From IMG/VR virus record IMGVR_UViG_3300042328_000382, positions 1-23,475 of that record: a stretch of DNA of 23,475 nucleotides. One strand, written 5' to 3'. This DNA comes from a virus. The notes under the pieces were generated by a model. The model had not been told where the DNA came from. It saw nothing but the letters and a program-made list of their open reading frames with translations, and did not search any database. Shown here piece after piece: positions 19,798-23,475 of this stretch (positions within the stretch are counted from its first letter, which is position 1; the number at the start of each line of letters is the position of its first letter). A program made the position numbers and the translations under genes.

Positions 19798-20094
19798 TTA
19801 ATTAGCTGATGTTACAATGACACCATTTGCGTCTACTTCTGAGAAGGACAACAAAGTTCTCTCAATAAAATGAGATGGTGCTTGTTTACTAGAGCCTGCA
19901 TTTAGTTCATCAATGTATTCCACGTGATTAACTATACGTCCGTCTTCTATCTTCCATCCGTCTCTGGCATTACCTGTATCTACAGGTGTAGCATCTTTCA
20001 AAGCATCAATTAGTTTATGTAACTCCGCTTCTTTTTTGTTTTCGAATTTCTTTAATAATTCTTTTTTGAAATTCATATTTATTTTTACAGACAA
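19798..20094 (-). CDS. HK97 gp10-like neck/tail protein (98 aa, TTG start)
   Basis: The core 'TPVDTGNARDGW' and, after it, a valine-rich strand, HVEYIDELNAGSSKQAP and HFIE match the HK97 gp10 / minor tail family. Members of that family bridge head-tail connector and tail or help finish the tail. I place the start at TTG 20094-20092: it is one nt past the GT stop (TAA 20098-20096), and GGAGG (20104-20100) precedes it by 5 nt. The first ATG in this frame after that (20076) has no Shine-Dalgarno, and an upstream ATG at 20130 would overlap the GT gene by 35 nt. At 98 aa it is shorter than HK97 gp10. Family members usually sit in the neck cluster; here it stands between the chaperone and the tape measure. 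Family fairly clear, exact role inferred. Confidence 0.75.
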   Translation of the reverse strand: MSVKINMNFKKELLKKFENKKEAELHKLIDALKDATPVDTGNARDGWKIEDGRIVNHVEYIDELNAGSSKQAPSHFIERTLLSFSEVDANGVIVTSAN

Positions 20095-20095
20095 A

Positions 20096-20754
20096 TTATC
20101 CTCCAAATAAATTTTCGCCACCAGAGGCATTTATAAGCTTTTGAAAGAATCCAGAACGTTTGAAACCACTAGCATCAAATTCACCGTCTTTCTTATTTGA
20201 TTTTGGATTGTAAATAGCATCTAATGAAGTAAAAAGTTGCCAAGGTTTTTCTTTAACACCCTGTACCTGAATTAATTTAGCTGCCCTATCGTCAGCACGC
20301 CATTCTATTGGACGTTGTTCTAGATAGCTAAACCAGCCTAATAATTCTTCATAAGTCATTTCCTCATAAATTTTATATACTGGCATTTTTAAATGAAATG
20401 CTAATTCAAATATTGGCAATTCTTCTGCACTTAAGACGACTTTCCCGCATCTTGCCCTTGACCAAGACCTGAATATTTCATAATTTCATTAGAAAGTTTT
20501 GACAATTCATCCATTGGGAAACTATCAAAATCTGAATCATCAAGTTCAGTACCACCTTCTACAGCTGAACGAACAACTGATTTAAGTAACTCTAAACCTG
20601 CATTTTCATCTTTTTCAGCGTCTTTTGCTTTGTTTTGAATTTCTAAAACTTCTGAAACAGATAGCTTAGAAATCTTAACATCGCTGCCTAAGAATTTAAC
20701 TGTTTTGGTCATACGTTGACCAACAAGTGCTTTAATACCCTTTGCTTCTGACAT
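20096..20754 (-). CDS. Tail assembly chaperone GT fusion, made by -1 frameshift (219 aa)
   Basis: Extended form of the tail assembly chaperone, as lambda gpGT. Translation starts at 20754 and runs 105 codons to AAG (20442-20440). It slips back one base at GGGAAAG and continues from 20440 to TAA 20098-20096 for 114 more residues. The T frame has no good start of its own. It is open upstream through 'KVVLSAEELPIFELAFHL', and the TTG at 20419 has no Shine-Dalgarno. The T part has MPVYKIYEEMTYEELLGW, then 'RPIEWRADDRAA', and LFTSLDAIYN, the pattern of the downstream half of TAC proteins (DUF4035-like). In lambda the T part recruits tube protein while the G part coats the tape measure; GT is then absent from the finished tail. 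The G:GT ratio matters for assembly. Confidence 0.88.
20100..20104 (-). promoter_or_regulatory. Ribosome binding site supporting a TTG start
   Basis: GGAGG on the minus strand, inside the last codons of the GT reading frame, 5 nt before TTG at 20094. It is the only strong Shine-Dalgarno near the start of the gp10-like gene, so it decides for TTG over ATG at 20130 or 20076. Confidence 0.75.
20431..20754 (-). CDS. Tail assembly chaperone G (107 aa)
   Basis: Short, main product of the chaperone gene. I choose ATG at 20754 (MSEAKGIKALVG...), one nt after the stop of the previous gene, with AAGG (20766-20763) 8 nt upstream. The ATG at 20784 would overlap the previous gene by 29 nt and adds an unlikely decapeptide. 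The protein has 'TKTVKFLGSDVKISKLSVSE', a helical LEIQNKAKDAEKDENAGLEL region and an acidic SDFDSFPMDELSKL segment near the end. Such small, alpha/beta TAC proteins just upstream of the tape measure are typical. It is expected to bind the tape measure before tube polymerisation. It ends at TAA 20433-20431, nine bases past the slippery heptamer. Confidence 0.85.
   Translation of the reverse strand: MSEAKGIKALVGQRMTKTVKFLGSDVKISKLSVSEVLEIQNKAKDAEKDENAGLELLKSVVRSAVEGGTELDDSDFDSFPMDELSKLSNEIMKYSGLGQGQDAGKSS
20440..20446 (-). other. -1 ribosomal frameshift site GGGAAAG
   Basis: The minus strand reads GAT GCG GGA AAG TCG in the G frame, so the heptamer is G GGA AAG (20446-20440), the same slippery sequence as lambda G/GT. 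Slipping one base back gives GGG AAA and enters the T frame at GTC. An internal AAGGG (Shine-Dalgarno-like) lies 8 nt upstream, a spacing similar to known stimulators of -1 slips. The G frame stops nine bases later. Confidence 0.9.
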
Positions 20755-20755
20755 A

Positions 20756-20971
20756 TTACTTACCTTGATTAATTTTGCGTTCATCTAGTTGTGCTCGCAT
20801 TTGATGTAAAATTGAGAGTGTTTCGAAAGCTTCAGTTTTCTTATCTGGAGATAACGAATCATCTTTTGTTCTTTCGAATGTTTTATTAATACTAATATCG
20901 ATGCTTTTGAGCATATGTTTGACAGTAATGCCAACGACATACTCTAAGCTGAATGGTTTATCTTGAGCCAT
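20756..20971 (-). CDS. Small tail-module protein of unknown function (71 aa)
   Basis: Gene between the tail tube and the chaperone. ATG at 20971 follows an AGGA-like site with about 7 nt spacing; TAA (20758-20756) is one nt before the G start. The protein is hydrophilic and mostly helical in appearance. There is a 'LEYVVGITVKHMLKSIDISI' stretch in the first half and a 'FETLSILHQMRAQLDERK' helix at the end. No signal peptide, membrane segment or catalytic motif is visible. The tight coupling to G suggests a partner in tube or tape-measure assembly, perhaps an extra chaperone. I do not recognise a named family. Confidence 0.7.
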   Translation of the reverse strand: MAQDKPFSLEYVVGITVKHMLKSIDISINKTFERTKDDSLSPDKKTEAFETLSILHQMRAQLDERKINQGK

Positions 20972-20994
20972 ATAGGTTCCTAATGTTTAGAATG

Positions 20995-21014
20995 GGGGGT
21001 ACCGAAGTACCCCC
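20995..21014 (-). other. cUUCGg tetraloop hairpin after the tail tube gene
   Basis: The minus strand reads GGGGGTAC TTCG GTACCCCC: a perfect 8-bp stem with a UUCG loop closed by C-G, the most stable tetraloop class. It starts 11 nt past the tail tube stop and lies in the 54-nt gap before the 71-aa gene. No T-tract follows (CATTCTAAAC), so it does not look like a usual intrinsic terminator. It may protect the 3' end of tube mRNA or mark a processing site (inference). Confidence 0.8.
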
Positions 21015-21025
21015 TCCTGTAATGC

Positions 21026-21622
21026 TTAGTTGACAGTCCAAGCACCTTTGATAGATGATTGTACAGTAATTGTTAATTTTGCAGTCATTGCATCTGTCAA
21101 GCTTGGTGTTACTTCTAACGCTTCGATTTTACCTAAGAAGTAATAAGAAGAATTCTCAGACGTAGCAATGCTGTTGGTAGTTGCATTATAACCTGCTGGT
21201 TCTTTGTCTAACAAAGTAAATCTAAATAAACGTAATTTACCGTCAGCAACTTGAGGTGCTGCTACTGAAGGTGAACCAGAATTTGCAACAGTTGCTGCAC
21301 CACCTAAATAACCATCTGCCCAGTAAGATGGGATATAGTTAAGTGTGATTTCCATTGTTGGAGAGTCAGCTTGACCTTGAATTTGTTTAGATGTTTTAGA
21401 ACCGTATTCAGGAACTTTAACAACGTTAGCAGGAATACCAATTGCAGGAAATTCTTTAATATTGGTAATGCGTTGATATTCACCAGTGTTTGGTGCACCA
21501 TCAAAATAAGAAGATACATCAGAATTTTCATCAAATGTGATAAAAGTTGCTTCAGTAACAGTTGCAGTAGTAACAGATAAGTCGGTGAAGCGAGCTGCGC
21601 CAAGTGTAGAAATGTGTGCCAT
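21026..21622 (-). CDS. Major tail tube protein (198 aa)
   Basis: Forms the stacked rings of the non-contractile tail tube. I choose ATG at 21622 (MAHISTLGAARF...): AAAGGA (21634-21629) is 6 nt upstream. The longer reading from 21670 overlaps the terminator gene and has no such site. Features include 'ARFTDLSVTTATVTEATF', a GAPNTGEYQRITNIKEFP segment, then VPEYGSKTSKQIQGQAD with PTMEITLNY. The last two are the kind of 'yGs...Q..GQaD.Pt..i.lnY' strands seen in tube proteins of lambda-like phages. The C-terminal strand LTITVQSSIKGAW ends the fold. Length and position, after the terminator and before the chaperone, fit. It should be one of the most abundant late products. No Ig-like C-terminal domain is present. 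Confidence 0.83.
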   Translation of the reverse strand: MAHISTLGAARFTDLSVTTATVTEATFITFDENSDVSSYFDGAPNTGEYQRITNIKEFPAIGIPANVVKVPEYGSKTSKQIQGQADSPTMEITLNYIPSYWADGYLGGAATVANSGSPSVAAPQVADGKLRLFRFTLLDKEPAGYNATTNSIATSENSSYYFLGKIEALEVTPSLTDAMTAKLTITVQSSIKGAWTVN

Positions 21623-21638
21623 TTTAATTCCTTTAAAT

Positions 21639-22052
21639 TTAAGTAGGACTTCCGTAGAAGTTAAAATCAATTGTATAAGTACTTTTGTGTATCACAGGTA
21701 ATGCTTTGTCAGGTCCATTATGAGCCAAACTGCTAATACCAAATTGTGTTACTTTACCTGTACTTGTTGTTTTAGATTTATCTAAAAGATATTTATCTAA
21801 AGTATCTGCTATAATCATAGCACGTCTTGTGCCAGAGCCTGAAGCAGTGAATATATCAATTATTAAAATACCAGCTAATGAATATCTATCTATAGGTTTT
21901 CCACTAGGTATCACTGATACGCGAATAAATTCATCATTAGTAGTATTCATAACTACAAAATTTGTCGGGAATGTTTTTATGTTTTCAGCTTTCCATTCAT
22001 TAGATGAAAATACTGAGTAAACGTCTCTCTCTAATAACTCATATTTACCCAT
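21639..22052 (-). CDS. Tail terminator-like protein (137 aa)
   Basis: Likely caps the tail tube and joins it to the neck (lambda gpU type). ATG at 22052 is 2 nt past the stop of the previous gene (TGA 22057-22055); the Shine-Dalgarno is weak (GAG), consistent with coupled translation. Sequence: an N-terminal helix followed by 'FIRVSVIPSGKPIDRYSLAG', then ILIIDIFTASGSGTRRAM with a helix 'IIADTLDKYLLDK', and a C-terminal strand YTIDFNFYGSP. The 'v.v.p.g........G.l.idiF...g.G...a..iad.l' order is typical of tail terminator proteins. Position between head closure and tube proteins agrees. Moderate to good confidence in role; no biochemical motif. Confidence 0.72.
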   Translation of the reverse strand: MGKYELLERDVYSVFSSNEWKAENIKTFPTNFVVMNTTNDEFIRVSVIPSGKPIDRYSLAGILIIDIFTASGSGTRRAMIIADTLDKYLLDKSKTTSTGKVTQFGISSLAHNGPDKALPVIHKSTYTIDFNFYGSPT

Positions 22053-22054
22053 AA

Positions 22055-22399
22055 TCAGATCTCATGATAAAGTTCAACAACTGAAACGTGATTGTTTGAA
22101 GTAATCACATTGCCAAAATGCCATCTATCATTGTCAATATACACATGGTCAGTCATGGAGAACGGTCCGACTTCTTTTGTTTTAAACATAATAGTCATCG
22201 TTTTCGCTTCTGGAGTTTTAGACGTTTTTGTAATAATTATTTTTGTTGTTATCGAAGGTATAGTTGTATCATTAACTTCACCAGTGCTAAAATCAAATTC
22301 AGAATTAACTGTTTTTGTAAATACCGCTTCAATAGCCAAGTCCTTAGCTGCATTAAATGCTTTATTTAGCTGGACACCAATTAATGAATTATAAGCCAT
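22055..22399 (-). CDS. Head closure-like neck protein (114 aa)
   Basis: ATG at 22399 overlaps the stop of the adaptor gene by one nt (TAATG). GGAGG stands 8 nt upstream. The protein begins with an amphipathic helix (LNKAFNAAKDLAIEAVF), followed by beta strands 'TTKIIITKTSKTPEAKTMTI' and a final 'DHVYIDNDRWHFGNVITS' turn that resembles the end of head-tail closure or stopper proteins. Position between adaptor and terminator supports a stopper or closure role, sealing the packaged DNA and accepting the tail. The sequence itself is only weakly diagnostic, so the call is largely from gene order. Confidence 0.6.
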   Translation of the reverse strand: MAYNSLIGVQLNKAFNAAKDLAIEAVFTKTVNSEFDFSTGEVNDTTIPSITTKIIITKTSKTPEAKTMTIMFKTKEVGPFSMTDHVYIDNDRWHFGNVITSNNHVSVVELYHEI

Positions 22400-22881
22400 T
22401 AATTAGCCCTCCACCATGTTCTCTTACCACTATTCCGGAGTAATGGTTTGATAAGTGTCTTTGCAACCATAGGAATTTTATCCGCAGGTCTAATAACACT
22501 AAGTTTAATACCGCTAAGCTCTAAGTCTTTAATTAAGCCTGTATTATCTAAGAGTCCATCATTATTTAATAAATGATAAGCCAGCTCATAAGTAGCTTTA
22601 GTGACTCTTACATCAACAACAGTAGAAACCAAAGAAACAAGTATACCAAGTTTAGGATCAAAATATTCACCATCTTTACGAGGATGAGCTAGTGATTGTG
22701 TTGAATCTGTAGCTACTCCGATCCAATCCAATTCATCCAACATAAATGTAGCAGTGCATAGAGCTTGTTCTTTCTGAAGATCAGGAGCGCCAGTCCATGC
22801 TGCTACATCTAGTCTGTTCTCAAAATAAGTATTGGCCTCAGTTACGGTAGCATTTGAATTAACACCTTTAACTAGTGCCAT
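22399..22881 (-). CDS. Head-tail adaptor, DnaT_2-like family (160 aa)
   Basis: First neck gene after the capsid. ATG at 22881 has AAGGAG 7 nt upstream. The protein begins with V-(x)n-TVTEANTYFENRLDVAAW, then 'KEQALCTATFMLDELDWIG', SLAHPRKDGEYFD, and a helix VTKATYELAYHLLNN. This is the pattern of the family often labelled 'DnaT-like ssDNA-binding' (Pfam DnaT_2): 'A..Y...r....W......k..AL..At..ld...w.G......aWPR.g'. In phage late operons next to capsid and closure genes it is thought to be the adaptor ring on the portal, so I do not call it a replication protein. The C-terminus is basic and tryptophan-rich (GKRTWWRAN). Confidence 0.75.
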   Translation of the reverse strand: MALVKGVNSNATVTEANTYFENRLDVAAWTGAPDLQKEQALCTATFMLDELDWIGVATDSTQSLAHPRKDGEYFDPKLGILVSLVSTVVDVRVTKATYELAYHLLNNDGLLDNTGLIKDLELSGIKLSVIRPADKIPMVAKTLIKPLLRNSGKRTWWRAN

Positions 22882-22891
22882 AACTTACTCC

Positions 22892-23475
22892 TTAAGAATG
22901 GAATACAGGTAAGATACCTAATGATAATGCAGATTGTGTTTTACGTGTCCATACACCGCGTGTGCTAGCAATAACTGAAGCTGCAGTAAGTGCTTTAGTA
23001 ACACCACCTTCAACAACACCCATATAATCAGCATCAGATGGGAATGCAGTTTTAGAACCATTCCAGTCGTAACCAGCAGGCGCCAATACATAGCCCCAAC
23101 GATTCCAAATAGAAGTTGTACCGCCACCTTTATATTTGTTAGCATCACGGTAAACTTCAGTTGCATCAGGAACAGTTAATTGTTCAAATGCAATAGCACC
23201 TGGAAGCACAATGAATGAAGTTTTAGTGCCAACTACGTCAATACCAGCACCACCATTGATTTTAGCTAGTTCAGCAGATGACAATGATTGGTTAGCACGT
23301 GTAGTAATTAAACGGAATTTGCCATTGAAAATTGTATTAAAGTTAATGTTACCATCAACAACAGTTGTTTCATCAACGAAGTTTGCACTACGGAATGAAG
23401 CCAAAGTTTCAGGAGACACAACTAAGTATGCCCACTCTGGTTCATAATCTTTAAATGCCATACCAAATGCATTCA
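22892..23475 (-). CDS. Major capsid protein, C-terminal part (partial, 5' end off right edge)
   Basis: The frame is open from base 23475 to TAA 22894-22892, giving 193 visible residues. The ATG at 23461 is internal: residues N-A-F-G lie before it without a stop. The visible part has 'FRLITTRANQSLSSAELAKI', a 'TSFIVLPGAIAFEQLTVPD' segment, YRDANKYKGGGTTSIWNRWGY, 'VLAPAGYDWNGSKTAFPSD' and a final helix-strand region ending in SLGILPVFHS. The 'RWGYVLAP.GY.W.G....FPSDA.Y' stretch is like C-terminal regions of coat proteins in siphophages with this gene order. It would be the main shell subunit. The N-terminal arm, scaffold region or any protease are not in view. No decoration gene follows; the adaptor starts 10 nt later. 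Confidence 0.75.
   Translation of the reverse strand, partial: NAFGMAFKDYEPEWAYLVVSPETLASFRSANFVDETTVVDGNINFNTIFNGKFRLITTRANQSLSSAELAKINGGAGIDVVGTKTSFIVLPGAIAFEQLTVPDATEVYRDANKYKGGGTTSIWNRWGYVLAPAGYDWNGSKTAFPSDADYMGVVEGGVTKALTAASVIASTRGVWTRKTQSALSLGILPVFHS

Noticed and set aside
19157-19801. 214-aa open frame on the plus strand, and other plus-strand frames of 60-170 aa across the window
   Set aside because: They lie opposite the tape measure, J-like and other clearly coding frames. None has a recognisable domain, and codon bias of the real genes explains the open antisense frames.
20096-20419. T frame as an independent 107-aa gene starting at TTG 20419
   Set aside because: No Shine-Dalgarno precedes it, the frame is open upstream to the GGGAAAG heptamer, and the upstream residues fit the T-domain pattern.
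20995-21014. UUCG hairpin as an intrinsic terminator
   Set aside because: No T-tract on the minus strand after the stem, and downstream tail genes lack a visible promoter.
21304-21603. 99-aa minus-strand frame inside the tail tube gene
   Set aside because: Alternative frame of the tube gene, leucine-rich by chance, without a plausible start signal.
22399-22881. Reading the adaptor gene as a DnaT-like replication protein
   Set aside because: The family label is misleading in this setting; position between capsid and head closure fits a head-tail adaptor.
22892-23461. ATG at 23461 as the start of a complete 189-aa gene
   Set aside because: The frame continues upstream to the window edge without a stop and no good ribosome-binding site precedes it; it is the C-terminal part of a longer capsid protein.

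Overview
The window is a stretch of the late structural region of a long-tailed, probably siphovirus-type (non-contractile) double-stranded DNA phage or prophage. Every gene lies on the minus strand, so the genes read from right to left. The DNA is AT-rich (about one third G+C by eye). Genes are packed with 1-4 nt overlaps or gaps of a few bases, except for two intergenic gaps of about 55-60 nt, each holding an RNA hairpin. The host cannot be named. A lambda-type tail (G/GT frameshift chaperone, J-like tip protein, transglycosylase inside the tape measure) points to a Gram-negative host, which is inference. No integrase, lysis, replication, defence, tRNA or CRISPR feature is present.

Layout in transcription order. 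(1) Right edge, 23475-22892: C-terminal part of the major capsid protein, its 5' end outside the window. (2) Neck, 22881-21639: head-tail adaptor (DnaT_2-like family), head-closure-like protein and tail terminator-like protein. (3) Tail tube, 21622-21026, followed by a very stable cUUCGg hairpin. (4) Tail assembly module, 20971-20096: a 71-aa protein of unknown function, then chaperone G, which is extended to a G-T fusion by a -1 ribosomal frameshift at GGGAAAG, the same heptamer lambda uses. (5) A small HK97-gp10-like protein (20094-19798) that starts at TTG. (6) An intrinsic terminator (19789-19753), directly followed by the ribosome-binding site of (7) a giant tape measure protein (19737-9370, 3455 aa) with an internal lytic transglycosylase domain. 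(8) Two tail-tip or hub proteins (9367-8726, 8729-8097). (9) A 2529-aa J-like tip/receptor-binding protein (8097-508) with Ig/FN3-like segments and a five-fold array of 'DGF' modules. (10) The N-terminus of a fibre protein (505-1) that runs off the left edge at what looks like the start of a collagen-like stalk.

How the parts work together: the capsid is joined to the tail by adaptor, closure and terminator. G and GT are expected to assemble tube protein around the tape measure, which sets tail length and carries a wall-cutting domain to the cell. The hub proteins and J close the tip and, with the fibre, recognise the host. The two hairpins lie at the 3' end of the high-copy tube gene and just before the low-copy tape-measure and tip genes. 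This suggests RNA-level control of stoichiometry on top of the translational frameshift.

No plainly unknown multi-gene system is visible. The points most worth a second look are the terminator-tape measure junction, the tube-gene hairpin, the frameshift, and the modular J-like protein.
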